NCBI RefSeq assembly: GCF_000379905.1
Contig: NZ_KB904058.1
Span: 193 to 64,192, forward strand
Length of the DNA stretch: 64,000 nucleotides
Direction: 5' to 3'
Source of the DNA: Rodentibacter pneumotropicus DSM 21403
Lineage (GTDB): Bacteria > Pseudomonadota > Gammaproteobacteria > Enterobacterales > Pasteurellaceae
A program made the position numbers and the translations under genes. Positions 27,801 through 36,632 of this stretch are shown here, in pieces; positions within the stretch are counted from its first letter, which is position 1; each line of letters begins with the position of its first letter. The notes under the pieces were generated by a model. It ran no database searches. It saw only the letters and a list, made by a program, of their open reading frames with translations, and had not been told where the DNA came from.

Positions 27801-29352
27801 AGGCAAATTCATTGTAGATACCACCAAAGTGGCGAGTGAATATGAAATCAAATTTGGCGGTTTTCAGCTTGAACCTCAAAATATTCAGTTTGATACCAAT
27901 AATGTGCTACAAAGTGCGGTCGTTAAAAACGGTAAATTACTGATTCAACCTAAAGTGGTAATGACTGCTGAAGAGGCTGAGAAACAAGCACAACAGCAGG
28001 CTCAGTTACAGGCTCAATTGCAGGAAGCAGAAAAGCAAAAAGATAAGCTTAAAAAATCACTTGAAAATGCGCAGGCACAACAGGATAAAACTAAGCAGGA
28101 ATTATCTATAGCAGCAGCGAAAATCAATGAGGTAGAAACAAGCAAAGCAGCGTTAGAAAAGGATTTGCAAAACAACCCTAAGCTTGAGAAACCGGATACA
28201 ACACTCAATACGCAGACTGAACAGCTAAGTAAACAACTGAGTGAGTTACAACAAAAAATTACTCAGTTAAATCATAAAATAACCGAGTCGAAACAGGAAA
28301 ATACCCCATTTAGTACGCCATTTGTCGAGGCCTATCAAAGTTATTTAATGAATTGGAAAAACGCAGGTGTTAATGCATTAGAAGCCTCATCACTCACAAC
28401 TGATAAAACACCACAAGAAGCAGCAAAAGCGGTTAATCTCTATTTAGAGAACACAGTTAAGCATAATATTTATGGTGCTATGGCTTACCAGCTTGCTCAA
28501 ATAAATCAAGATGAACGTAATGCATTTTTGTCGATGATGAAACCTTTAAAAGCACAGCAATGGTATGTTGCAGCCCAAGGGCTTTATTCTCGCCATCACT
28601 ATCGAGATACAGCAGATGAGGCAACAACAAAAGGGACAATACTTGGCGTACATTATGGAATGAATGATACTTTGACCTCAGGTATTTATCTTTCAACACA
28701 TAAGCAAAAAATAATAGGTGGACAAAGCCTATTAAATGGTAAAGGGCTATCTTTTGGTGCCTATTTAACTCAAGCTATGGGTAATTTGCGCTTAACTGCA
28801 GGTATTAACCAGATCTCAACTAATATTAAAGGGACTCGTCATATTAGTAATGGATATAGTCACCATCAATTTGATGTCAATACCGACCTAAAAGCAACAA
28901 GCCTTTATACTCAAGCCAAATATATTTTCCCATTAAGTGAAAATTGGCAATTTGTACCAAGATTAGATGTCGCTTATCTCCGCTTAACACAAGATGTTAT
29001 TAACGAAAGAGGTACAGCAGGGTTATATATTGATAAATACCAAACATCTCGTATTGAAAGCCGTATTGGACAAGATATGATTGCCATTTTACCAATGGCA
29101 AGCGGTAAAGCCTCATTGAAAGCTTCAGCAGATTACACCCTTATTACGGGAGGAAAAGATTTACAAGGGGGATTCCAAAATGGAGGGAAATTTACTATTC
29201 GCTCAGAACCCAATAGCCATATTACCAGTGTTGGAGGGGGAATAGGCTATGAATGGAATAATGGTTTTTCAATTGATACAAATGCACGGAAAACGTTTAG
29301 CCGCTCAGGAAATGGTACTATTGCGGAACTAAAATTGGGCTACACCTTTTAA
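24898..29352 (+). CDS. Large type V autotransporter with beta-helix repeat passenger and coiled-coil stalk
   Basis: This 1484-residue protein is predicted to be displayed on the outer membrane. An AGGAG site precedes ATG 24898, and a signal peptide of about 28 residues ends near VSVYA. The passenger carries about nine degenerate copies of an (I/V)xNxGxIxG...GG motif (near residues 148, 251, 318, 371, 431, 480, 596, 639 and 678), often followed by SGNGIS, a beta-helix pattern. A C-x9-C pair sits at 529/539. Residues about 1023-1135 are a Gln/Glu/Lys-rich coiled coil. The last ~270 residues form the autotransporter barrel and end in the canonical aromatic LGYTF. No serine protease or other catalytic motif was seen, so adhesion or aggregation is more likely than proteolysis; the specific function is unknown. 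Confidence 0.9.
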   Translation: MNNRSNLLLTGLKISAVATAMSSVSVYAYEQGKGATAVINAEEKIEKIDSITSDSTEERIQGRFNRSGNPVRIIWYGNPQDGDGRVAQTGAHNQGHIVGKVIAKGKDTTESADRRSAISIDGVANGIDALGWSAPSNANDVVFVLQKVENNGAISAEANLKGGAAETNGDVQSYGSSNGISVVGLADFGKHNAEVGADGFVDGYSGATGVSRRNSVSRTATRSVSSTTQSSPLLDKVDFEGKTVNVSLQNILNNGQITGKIHAEGASAPPHTANYKPQFYSVTGSSSGNAVSVSSYVNTIDRYTYSENKQNFAKLGDITNSGSLVGEAKLLGGQNTTHTRTTSSNSGNGISALAKTGRFAKNRTESAIGNIQNSGQIKGQLTQISGHNSHYPGVHLYSNADALGSGNALSVTSEAINAQTRYPANSTIGNITNSGSMRGNALVKAGNGTGEIMANAIATGNGISVFARGNSGEFATIGRVDNRGIISGQIEVSGGKSNASKEDKAFIPDIVLQTSSNKPSTPRLSEDLCRWLAKNTPGCEPETNTSNTSTEVTRSDLSSNSIQSVVTAHSSGNGITAWTYNESSEYSPQKAQLGGLINAGSISGYAKVWHGFSQDGYTRVDYRNNGAGVALNASSNANITNAGIISGNHSALLVRGKANRAYSSSNPTYETGFKGKVENYGILAGRLIAGGYELDPTSNQSYRYFETLNANNVKNTGLYITLDKNEQVEKITVGNHTLSPFTYNGKTYQVENAPLSSNKKDSEKLTTSESTINNKIINGVGIENGALFATHTTHLTDSIINGYKTALKVGENAQVHLNNTILNANGFKVNQSEKLLAILGDAGSNQVVLTNQTLINGDIDLKAGNDELTIADNQVRFNGQTIDLGNGLDKLHFGQSNRKNSQPIKVDYAIYNAEDMIVNQDTNLLANAKIRGTNTITLNNDLHYQVLDAETHALFDPERNEKITLSGLGKFIVDTTKVASEYEIKFGGFQLEPQNIQFDTNNVLQSAVVKNGKLLIQPKVVMTAEEAEKQAQQQAQLQAQLQEAEKQKDKLKKSLENAQAQQDKTKQELSIAAAKINEVETSKAALEKDLQNNPKLEKPDTTLNTQTEQLSKQLSELQQKITQLNHKITESKQENTPFSTPFVEAYQSYLMNWKNAGVNALEASSLTTDKTPQEAAKAVNLYLENTVKHNIYGAMAYQLAQINQDERNAFLSMMKPLKAQQWYVAAQGLYSRHHYRDTADEATTKGTILGVHYGMNDTLTSGIYLSTHKQKIIGGQSLLNGKGLSFGAYLTQAMGNLRLTAGINQISTNIKGTRHISNGYSHHQFDVNTDLKATSLYTQAKYIFPLSENWQFVPRLDVAYLRLTQDVINERGTAGLYIDKYQTSRIESRIGQDMIAILPMASGKASLKASADYTLITGGKDLQGGFQNGGKFTIRSEPNSHITSVGGGIGYEWNNGFSIDTNARKTFSRSGNGTIAELKLGYTF

Positions 29353-29383
29353 ATAAACCTCATTTAATTTAAACTTCAATGAA

Positions 29384-29420
29384 AAATAAACCCACTATAT
29401 AAAAAATAGTGGGTTTATTT
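29384..29420 (+). terminator. Terminator after the autotransporter
   Basis: Perfect 15-bp stem, AAATAAACCCACTAT (29384-29398) with ATAGTGGGTTTATTT (29406-29420), T-rich 3' arm. Confidence 0.85.
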
Positions 29421-29514
29421 ATGCGATAAGTATAGAAAGATCAAACTCAACCAGACAGCTCCCGTTTAAAATTGTGTGCCTATCAAATTAGGTTTGATCT
29501 TCTATAATTTTTAA

Positions 29515-30150
29515 TTAAATCGTCGGTTGAGCATTTTCTACCTGAACAAAAAAGCCACTCCCATTCAGAATTACACTATAATCTGTTTGATATTTTTTAC
29601 CAAAGGTTTCCACTAACGCATGACAACTCCGAATACCTTGCTGCGGATAATATTGCGTTTCATATGCTTGTTTAATTTGTTTTACCGTCATTTGTGTTCC
29701 CGTCACCTTACCTTGTTGCTTAAAAGCATCAGAAAGCACTTTAGCGACCTGGTTATCTTGGCATTTCGGTACGATAACGGCTTTCGTCGTTTGTTTAGGC
29801 GGTGTGTTTTTTAAGGTTTGCTCTTGGCTTTCCGCCTTCTCAATTTTCTTTATAGAAACGTTTTGTGAAGCTGTTTTTTTAACTTTCTTCACACCTTTCT
29901 GTTTATTCTTAGCCGCCCCTGATTTTATTGCTTTTTTACCGTTCGAAACTTGATTTTTAGTGGTCGTTTTACGCGCTTTGCTTGCCGATTTTTTCTGTAT
30001 TGTTTTTTTCTTTATCTGTTTTTTCGTATGTGTGTTTTTAGTTTGCTTAACCACCTGCTTCATCGTTGTATTTTTATTTTGTGATGCAACAACGGCATTA
30101 CTACCAATAAAAAGCAACACGGTAAGTAAAATCTTAAATAATTTTTTCAT
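29515..30150 (-). CDS. Secreted lysine-rich hypothetical protein
   Basis: I do not recognise this gene. The start is set at ATG 30150, which follows an AAGGAGAG ribosome-binding site; the frame extends upstream to 30168. The 211-residue protein has a signal peptide of about 23 residues ending VVA. A Lys/Thr/Gln-rich low-complexity stretch (about 25-120) follows with almost no hydrophobic residues, then a compact C-terminal domain (about 125-211) with one Cys in PKCQDNQ and one in IRSCHAL, which could pair in the periplasm. The strong positive charge would suit binding to an anionic surface such as peptidoglycan or LPS, but that is speculation. It lies downstream of gpmA on the same strand. 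Confidence 0.75.
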   Translation of the reverse strand: MKKLFKILLTVLLFIGSNAVVASQNKNTTMKQVVKQTKNTHTKKQIKKKTIQKKSASKARKTTTKNQVSNGKKAIKSGAAKNKQKGVKKVKKTASQNVSIKKIEKAESQEQTLKNTPPKQTTKAVIVPKCQDNQVAKVLSDAFKQQGKVTGTQMTVKQIKQAYETQYYPQQGIRSCHALVETFGKKYQTDYSVILNGSGFFVQVENAQPTI

Positions 30151-30168
30151 CAATCTCTCCTTAAACAA

Positions 30169-30196
30169 AAAGTGCGGCTAAATTAACCGCACCTTG
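30169..30196 (-). terminator. Terminator after gpmA
   Basis: Minus strand: AGGTGCGGTTAA pairs with TTAGCCGCACTT and runs into TTTTTG. The arms are near-USS sequences. Confidence 0.7.
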
Positions 30197-30211
30197 AATC
30201 AAATTAAAAAA

Positions 30212-30895
30212 TTAAAGGTAGTAATGCTCTACATAGTTTAATTTATCGTCAAGTTTCAACACCAGCGGCTGACCGGTCGGAATTTCAAAATCCATAATTT
30301 CTTCATCGGAAATACCAATAATATGTTTTGCCAACGCACGAAGTGAGTTACCATGCGCCACCACTAAAACACGTTTGCCGGAAAGCATAGCCGGTGCAAT
30401 TTGATCTTCCCAGAACGGAAGGGCACGTTCTAAAGTCAATTTTAAGTTCTCTGCATTTGGCACAACATCTGACGGAAGATTCGCATAACGACGGTCATTA
30501 TGTGCGGAGTTTGGATCTTGCGGATCTAAATCCGGCGGAGAAATATCGTAAGAACGACGCCAAATATGCACTTGTTCATCACCATATTGTTCTGCGGTTG
30601 CTTTTTTATCTAAGCCTTGTAACGCACCGTAGTGACGTTCGTTTAAACGCCAATTTTTCACTTGAGGAATCCACAATTGGTGTGATTCTTCCAACACAAT
30701 ATTACAAGTTTTAATGGCGCGGGTTAACACGGAAGTAAATGCGATATCAAATTCATAGCCTGCGTCTAACAATTTTTTACCCGCTGCTTTGGCTTCTTCC
30801 ACACCTCGTTCAGTCAAATTAACATCACGCCAACCGGTGAATAAATTTTTTGCATTCCATTCACTAAAACCGTGACGAATGAATACTAATTCCAT
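30212..30895 (-). CDS. gpmA: 2,3-bisphosphoglycerate-dependent phosphoglycerate mutase
   Basis: This enzyme interconverts 3- and 2-phosphoglycerate in glycolysis. The 227-residue protein has the phosphohistidine motif RHG (His8), [14 protein letters not shown] and the second catalytic histidine in [13 protein letters not shown]. The position after RHG is Phe rather than Glu, which I recall as normal for Pasteurellaceae GpmA. An extended -10 (TGCTATAAA, minus strand, near 30934-30942) lies upstream. Divergent from envC. Confidence 0.97.
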   Translation of the reverse strand: MELVFIRHGFSEWNAKNLFTGWRDVNLTERGVEEAKAAGKKLLDAGYEFDIAFTSVLTRAIKTCNIVLEESHQLWIPQVKNWRLNERHYGALQGLDKKATAEQYGDEQVHIWRRSYDISPPDLDPQDPNSAHNDRRYANLPSDVVPNAENLKLTLERALPFWEDQIAPAMLSGKRVLVVAHGNSLRALAKHIIGISDEEIMDFEIPTGQPLVLKLDDKLNYVEHYYL

Positions 30896-31095
30896 AGGGC
30901 TCTCCTAATATTTAAGTAAAAAAGAATGCGCACTTTATAGCAAAAAATCCCACTGTTTAAAAGCAAAAAGGCGGGATTTCCTGATCTGACGCAAAAAATT
31001 AAACCTAGCCATTTTAGCGCCATCAAAATAATGCTACTATCTGCGCTTTGTGGACAAAATAGCTTTCACTGATTTTTATTTCTAGAGTTTAATCT

Positions 31096-32331
31096 ATGCA
31101 ATATTGGCAACTGATGACAAAAACACTTTCAAAATCCACCGCACTTTTAGTTGCGTGTGGACTTATAGGATTTTCGTCAGCCAGTTATGGCAACAATCTC
31201 AACCAAATCCAACAACAAATTAAGCAACAAGAATCTAAACTTGCCAAACAAAAACGTGAGCAGGCAAAGCTTCAGTCCACTTTAAAAAATCAAGAGAGTA
31301 AAATTAATGCGGTAGCGGGGGAATTACGCGAAACCGAATTAAGTTTGAAGGAAATCCGGAAGCAAATTGCAGAAACCGATAAACAAATCAAACAACTGGA
31401 AAAACAAGAAAAAGAACAAAAAACAAAACTTGCCAAACAAATGGACGTGATTTATCGCTCGGGGTTAAACCCTTCCGTTCTGGAAAGGATGCTGTCGGAA
31501 GACGCCAAAAAAGCCTCTCGAATGAAAGTTTATTATGAACATTTAAATCAAGTTCGTATTGAGATGATAACCAATCTTCAAGCGACACAAGCACAAATTG
31601 TTAAACAAAAAGAAACCATTCTAGGTCAGCAACAAAGTCATCGGGATCAACTTTCTACCCAGAAAAAACAACAGCAAGAATTAGAAAAAATTCAGCGTGA
31701 ACGACAATCGACGCTGAATGAAATTAATAAAAACATCAACAAAGATCAGAATCGATTAGAGAGTTTACGGGCTAACGAAGCTGCATTGAAACAAGAAATT
31801 CAACGTGCCGAACAAGCCGCACGCCAACAAGAACAACGTGAGCGAGAAGCACTAGCGCAACGTAAACAAGCAGAGGAAAAACGCACAGCCAAACCTTATA
31901 AACCGACCGCGCAAGAACGCCAATTAATTAACAGCACCAATGGGCTAGGGGCAGCAAATCGTCAATATAATAAACCTGTAAACGGCTCGACACTTTACGC
32001 TTTTGGTTCAACTCAAGCCGGAGAGGCTCGCTGGAAAGGAATGGTGATTGCCGCTCCAAACGGTACGCCGGTTCGTGCCATTGCTAACGGACGTGTCATT
32101 TTAGCCGGACAGCTTACCGGTTATGGCTACATGGTTATCATTAAACACGGGGACAGTGATCTGAGTTTGTATGGTTTTAACCAAGCCGTTTTCGTTAAAC
32201 CTAACCAGCTTGTTTCAGCAGGACAAACTATTGCACAGGTGGGAAATACCGGTGAAATTTCCCGCCCTGCATTATATTTCGGTATCAGCCGAAAAGGTGT
32301 GCCGGTTAACCCGGCAGGGTGGATTAAATAA
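31096..32331 (+). CDS. envC: Murein hydrolase activator EnvC
   Basis: EnvC is a periplasmic, septum-recruited factor that activates the amidases AmiA/AmiB for daughter-cell separation. The 411-residue protein has a signal peptide (about 36 residues from the first ATG, or 30 if the in-frame ATG at 31114 is used), a long coiled coil (about 36-260) and a C-terminal LytM domain (about 290-408). That domain lacks the HxxxD and HxH zinc ligands of active LytM enzymes, as expected of an activator. Its stop overlaps the yibQ start by one base. Confidence 0.95.
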   Translation: MQYWQLMTKTLSKSTALLVACGLIGFSSASYGNNLNQIQQQIKQQESKLAKQKREQAKLQSTLKNQESKINAVAGELRETELSLKEIRKQIAETDKQIKQLEKQEKEQKTKLAKQMDVIYRSGLNPSVLERMLSEDAKKASRMKVYYEHLNQVRIEMITNLQATQAQIVKQKETILGQQQSHRDQLSTQKKQQQELEKIQRERQSTLNEINKNINKDQNRLESLRANEAALKQEIQRAEQAARQQEQREREALAQRKQAEEKRTAKPYKPTAQERQLINSTNGLGAANRQYNKPVNGSTLYAFGSTQAGEARWKGMVIAAPNGTPVRAIANGRVILAGQLTGYGYMVIIKHGDSDLSLYGFNQAVFVKPNQLVSAGQTIAQVGNTGEISRPALYFGISRKGVPVNPAGWIK

Positions 32332-33173
32332 TGAATATACCGTTTAAAAGTGCGGTCAAAAATTTCATCGTTTTTTCAACCGCTCTTTTCTCCACATTTA
32401 CACTCGCACAAAATAAACTTGCGATCGTCATTGATGATATAGGCTACCACCCCAAGGAAGATGCAGCGATTTTCGCTATGCCTCGTGAAATTTCCGTGGC
32501 AATTATCCCCTCCTCCCCTTATGCTCAAGCCCGTAACCAAGAAGCAAAAAAACAAGGTCGTGATATTCTAATTCATATGCCGATGCAACCCATCAGTCAA
32601 ACGAAAATTGAAGAGGGAGGATTGCATTTAGGAATGTCGGCAGAACAGGTGATAAACCGTGTTCAAAAGGCAAAAAATATCGTCAGCCATGCAATCGGTA
32701 TGAATAATCATATGGGCAGCGCAGCAACTGCCGACACGCCGTTAATGACTCATTTAATGAATGCTCTTCGCACACAACATTTATTTTTCTTGGATAGCCG
32801 AACAATCGGGCGTTCTGTTGCCGGCAAAATCGCTAAAGAACAAGGGGTTCGTTCGTTAGATCGCCATATTTTCTTGGATGACAGCAATGAATTTGTCGAT
32901 GTGCAACGCCAATTTCAGACCGCTATTCAATATGCAAGAAAACATGGCACAGCAATCGCTATCGGGCATCCCCGTAAAAACACCATTGCGGTATTACAAC
33001 AAAATTTGCGCCATCTACCCTCAGATATTCAGCTCGTCGGTATGGGAAATTTATGGAGAAACGAGCGCATAGTACCGCCAAAACCTTTTATTTTACTGTT
33101 TAGCGATATTCCAGCCCCTACATCAACTGCACCTTACGAACCCATTCCATTACTGCGGGGTGTACCAAAATAA
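32331..33173 (+). CDS. yibQ: Divergent polysaccharide deacetylase family protein (YibQ-like)
   Basis: The 280-residue protein has a signal peptide of about 26 residues (ending TLA) and a divergent polysaccharide-deacetylase domain (formerly DUF610) beginning KLAIVIDDIGYHP, with HMPMQP, GMNNHMGS and the C-terminal GHPRKNT. Such proteins follow envC in many gammaproteobacteria; the substrate is unknown. It is translationally coupled to envC (TAATG) and ends at a strong USS terminator. Confidence 0.92.
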   Translation: MNIPFKSAVKNFIVFSTALFSTFTLAQNKLAIVIDDIGYHPKEDAAIFAMPREISVAIIPSSPYAQARNQEAKKQGRDILIHMPMQPISQTKIEEGGLHLGMSAEQVINRVQKAKNIVSHAIGMNNHMGSAATADTPLMTHLMNALRTQHLFFLDSRTIGRSVAGKIAKEQGVRSLDRHIFLDDSNEFVDVQRQFQTAIQYARKHGTAIAIGHPRKNTIAVLQQNLRHLPSDIQLVGMGNLWRNERIVPPKPFILLFSDIPAPTSTAPYEPIPLLRGVPK

Positions 33174-33216
33174 AAAGTGCGGTCAGAAAAATATCTAATT
33201 TTCTGACCGCACTTTT
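33173..33216. terminator. Terminator between yibQ and narP (inverted USS pair)
   Basis: Perfect 18-bp stem (33173-33190 with 33199-33216), loop ATATCTAA, both arms holding a USS. It is the longest USS-pair stem seen here and probably serves both convergent genes. Confidence 0.9.
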
Positions 33217-33239
33217 CTGATTTCTTGGATAACGTTCTG

Positions 33240-33869
33240 TTAGCGTCCGTTATACTCAAAATATAATACTGTGGCCGCCACACGGGAGTGTACGTTTAAT
33301 TTACGCAACAGATTACGAATATGTACTTTTACTGTTTCTTCTGAAATAAATAACTGCCCTGCAATTTGTTTATTTGATAATCCTGTCGCAATTAAACGTA
33401 AAACGCCCATTTCACGATCAGTTAATAAATCCATTGGCTCTCTACAGTGCTCACGTTCAATTAATAAATTTTTAATTGAGTTACTTAAAATCACCTCGCC
33501 TTTTGCAATACGTTTGATTTCTTCAAGTAGGATTTCCGGTTCCGTATCCTTTAATAGATAGCCGTCTGCTCCCGCATCAATTAAAGCAAAAATATCATTT
33601 TTTGCATCTGATACTGTCAAAATAGCAATGCGTGCATCTACCTCTTCTGCACGTAAACCTCTCAGTGTATCCAACCCTGAAAGTCCTTTCATATTAAGAT
33701 CTAAAATAATTAAATCCGGCGATGTCTGTAACGCAACGGAAATGCCTTCTGCCCCGCTCCCTACATCAGCGATAACTTCAAAGTTTTCTTCTAATTCAAT
33801 GAGTTGTTTGATACCCCGACGCATTAACGGATGATCGTCGATGAGTAAAACTTTTAATTTTTCTTGCAT
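33240..33869 (-). CDS. narP: NarL/FixJ-family nitrate/nitrite response regulator NarP
   Basis: NarP controls anaerobic nitrate and nitrite respiration genes with the sensor NarQ. The 209-residue protein has a receiver with Asp11/Asp12 and phosphoacceptor Asp57 (LIILDLNMKG), and a LuxR-type helix-turn-helix (about 145-200, LTDREMGVLRLIATGLSNKQ). The frame opens at 33893, but ATG 33869 has a GGGGG ribosome-binding site and matches the family N terminus. No narQ is adjacent. The name is by overall similarity and length. Confidence 0.9.
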   Translation of the reverse strand: MQEKLKVLLIDDHPLMRRGIKQLIELEENFEVIADVGSGAEGISVALQTSPDLIILDLNMKGLSGLDTLRGLRAEEVDARIAILTVSDAKNDIFALIDAGADGYLLKDTEPEILLEEIKRIAKGEVILSNSIKNLLIEREHCREPMDLLTDREMGVLRLIATGLSNKQIAGQLFISEETVKVHIRNLLRKLNVHSRVAATVLYFEYNGR

Positions 33870-34000
33870 TTTCCCCCCAACGGTGAACAACAAAATTTAT
33901 TAACCATTCACCTAAAATCCCCCTATTTTATCGGGATTTTTCACATCTTCCAATCAAGAAACTCAGGAAATGTGATCTCTATCTCATCATTTTATTACGT

Positions 34001-36499
34001 CTAATGTTCTACCGGTGCATTTTGTTGATATTTAAAAGGTTGAATTTGCACATGTCCCTGATCATTATGTTGAATTTGATAAAACTGTGGATAATTAAAA
34101 TTACGAGACTCAATATGATATGGGTTTTCATCTCCCGTTCCCAAAGCTTGATAAAGTTGGTTAATCTGTTTTACCTTTTCATCTTTTGAGCCGTCACAGT
34201 GACGATAAATTTCTAATTGATTGGTTTCATTCAATAAATATACATTAAAAGTGTTATCTTTATTATCCTCAAAGAAAAATTGTAGGAAACCTTCTCTCGC
34301 CAAAAGATCGATTTCAATCGGATATTGACGATCTTTGCTATAAACCTCACTTTTTTCATCGACCGGACGTTGTAAAACATCATCAAAATCCTCCGCACTT
34401 TGAGCGTTATTTTCTACCTCTTGCAAACTCAATCCACTTTCTTCAAAGAAAAATTGCCAATTTTTTCCAGCCACACGCAAGCGTGGAATGCGAGACGTTT
34501 GGCGACCAAGTTGAATGCTTATACAGCGATTTACTAAAGCGCTCACAAGATTACGCAATGTCCGGCGATAGTGCCGACTATAGCAAAAAACCTGAACAGA
34601 AGGGGGATTGTTCGTATTACGATAAATTTTATTTGACAGCACTTTTAAGGCAATCAAAATAGCATTTGGACCTTCAAAGTGCAGTGTGCGGATTTCATTC
34701 CATATATTGCGATAAGTAAAATCAATGCTCCCCACAAGATTTTGTTCTAATGGACCAAAACTAAATAAATCACAGGCTGAAAGACTATCTTTAAACTCAG
34801 TAATACGAGTAGTGGGATCAGAAGTTAAATTCACGGCAATAACAATATTACGAATTTCACAGGCTGTCACCGAAATATCACCACCTATTGTTGGTGTTTC
34901 CCGTGAAAAAGATAGCCTGAGATCTGCCACAAAATTACGTAGGGTTTCAATCTCAATAGAGCGACTAAATAAATGAAGCTGCGTTTCCGCAGTGAGTAAT
35001 CGGTTAAAATAAGCCCATGCAACCAGTTTATTAAGACTTTTGTTGTACTCAATAATGCGATGTTGAGAAAACATCATTGTATTTGGCGGTCGATTAATAA
35101 GATACCAGCCATCTTGGAAATGCTTATTCCCCCTCACTTCTAAAAATGAAATATCCGGCTCAGATAAATTACGAGAAATCTGCGAATTGAGTAAAATCAC
35201 CTTTCCCGGCAGTTCCTCAAATGTAGTATAAAGTTTCCGTGTAAGCACGTTAATATCTTGTGGTATGACACTTGAGTTAATTTTATGTTTACGGGCAAAA
35301 GTCACCAAATTATGATAACTCAACATTAAAAACTTCACTAAGTTGTCATGGCTTTCTTTGGTACGCTTAATCTTCCAAAATGGGCGATAATTCAGCTCGT
35401 GAATTTGTTCGGCACTCCACCCCCATTCTTGAGCTAAAATCTGCATATAATTAGTACGCCAGTTATGGGTTTTATATAATGCTAAATCCTCTGTTACTTT
35501 GACATAAAAACAGCGTCGTACAAAATCAAGGCGTTTAAATTCAGAAAGTGCGGTCAAATAATCCGTCACTTTAGAAAGAATCGCAATGTAAGGATCAAAA
35601 TGATGCGCAGGCGTAGTGTTGCCGAAAAAGAGATCCTCTTTAAACTGGCGAGCAATAAGATGAGGATTCGGGTATTCTTTAGAATAAACTTCCAACAACA
35701 AAATTTTCAGTACAGATTTATAAGGTGAATCAATTCCTTTGTAAAGTTGCCATAAACCCGCACCAAAATATTCCTTCGCCGAAAACTGTGCTAATCCGCC
35801 AAAATCCACCCAATCTTGTGGGTCAAGCAACCCCTCTTGAATACGTGCTTTTACTTCATTTTCATAGTCCGCTTCATTTTCTACCCATAAATGTAACCAC
35901 AGTAATGGTTTCCCAGCCAAGCGCACAGCGGAACGATAAAATTCATCAAGCAATAACATATATTGAGCAGAACCGCTATTTTCGCTCGTTAAAGGTTCGG
36001 AGTAGTATTCATGGCGGAAACGTTGTTGATCAACCAGATAAAAATTAATTTCAACGTCAAACTGCATAGCCCATTCTTTGATTTTTTGGGATTTTTGTTC
36101 TAATAAATTCCGTTCACTTTCCGTCAAATCTTCACGACAGCAAATCCATGTATCCATATCAGAGCTGCTACTTTGGCTAATAGAACCAAAACTGCCCATC
36201 ACATAAATACCTAAAATCGGAGGGTTATCAACGTAAGGCTGATCTTTTATTTGTTCGTAAAGCTCAGGATATTCGGAAGAAAGGAATTGTTGCTGATAAT
36301 CTGACAACTTAAAATTTGCGATACCACAAGGGGATAGCGCCATATAACCAGATAAACTCGGATGGTTCAATTGAAACAATAAAGGAAACAGAGATAAAAC
36401 ATGTTGAAACCCATCACCGGATCCCGATAGCGCACGTTCCAAACGACGCTTATCAAGAATTTCCACACATTTTTTTGCTCGATTGAGATCGTATTTCAA
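34001..36499 (-). CDS. cyaA: Class I adenylate cyclase, TTG start codon
   Basis: CyaA makes cAMP for CRP, which in Pasteurellaceae also licenses competence. The 832-residue protein has the class I nucleotidyltransferase domain with MGSFGSISQSSSSDMDTW (about 101-118) and the C-terminal regulatory half, the expected length for the family. The initiation codon is TTG (36497-36499), preceded by TAGGAT at good spacing. E. coli cyaA also uses TTG, which limits its translation. Divergent from the small membrane-protein gene. Confidence 0.96.
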   Translation of the reverse strand: MKYDLNRAKKCVEILDKRRLERALSGSGDGFQHVLSLFPLLFQLNHPSLSGYMALSPCGIANFKLSDYQQQFLSSEYPELYEQIKDQPYVDNPPILGIYVMGSFGSISQSSSSDMDTWICCREDLTESERNLLEQKSQKIKEWAMQFDVEINFYLVDQQRFRHEYYSEPLTSENSGSAQYMLLLDEFYRSAVRLAGKPLLWLHLWVENEADYENEVKARIQEGLLDPQDWVDFGGLAQFSAKEYFGAGLWQLYKGIDSPYKSVLKILLLEVYSKEYPNPHLIARQFKEDLFFGNTTPAHHFDPYIAILSKVTDYLTALSEFKRLDFVRRCFYVKVTEDLALYKTHNWRTNYMQILAQEWGWSAEQIHELNYRPFWKIKRTKESHDNLVKFLMLSYHNLVTFARKHKINSSVIPQDINVLTRKLYTTFEELPGKVILLNSQISRNLSEPDISFLEVRGNKHFQDGWYLINRPPNTMMFSQHRIIEYNKSLNKLVAWAYFNRLLTAETQLHLFSRSIEIETLRNFVADLRLSFSRETPTIGGDISVTACEIRNIVIAVNLTSDPTTRITEFKDSLSACDLFSFGPLEQNLVGSIDFTYRNIWNEIRTLHFEGPNAILIALKVLSNKIYRNTNNPPSVQVFCYSRHYRRTLRNLVSALVNRCISIQLGRQTSRIPRLRVAGKNWQFFFEESGLSLQEVENNAQSAEDFDDVLQRPVDEKSEVYSKDRQYPIEIDLLAREGFLQFFFEDNKDNTFNVYLLNETNQLEIYRHCDGSKDEKVKQINQLYQALGTGDENPYHIESRNFNYPQFYQIQHNDQGHVQIQPFKYQQNAPVEH

Positions 36500-36632
36500 G
36501 CGGCATCCTACCGAATGGAAAAAGTTATTAACACTTTACCATTTTAAGGCGCTTAAAGCAAAGAATCACTACCCAATCTTAGGCGTATTTGCTATATTCC
36601 CCGCATTACTATTTTATTGTGGAATTTACCTT

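Noticed and set aside
24898-29352. IgA1 protease or serine-protease autotransporter
   Set aside because: No GDSGS-type catalytic motif in the passenger, which is instead repeat-rich.
36483-36632. Upstream extension of the small membrane protein next to cyaA
   Set aside because: Overlaps the cyaA start, has no ribosome-binding site, and the preferred ATG at 36633 gives a family-like N terminus.
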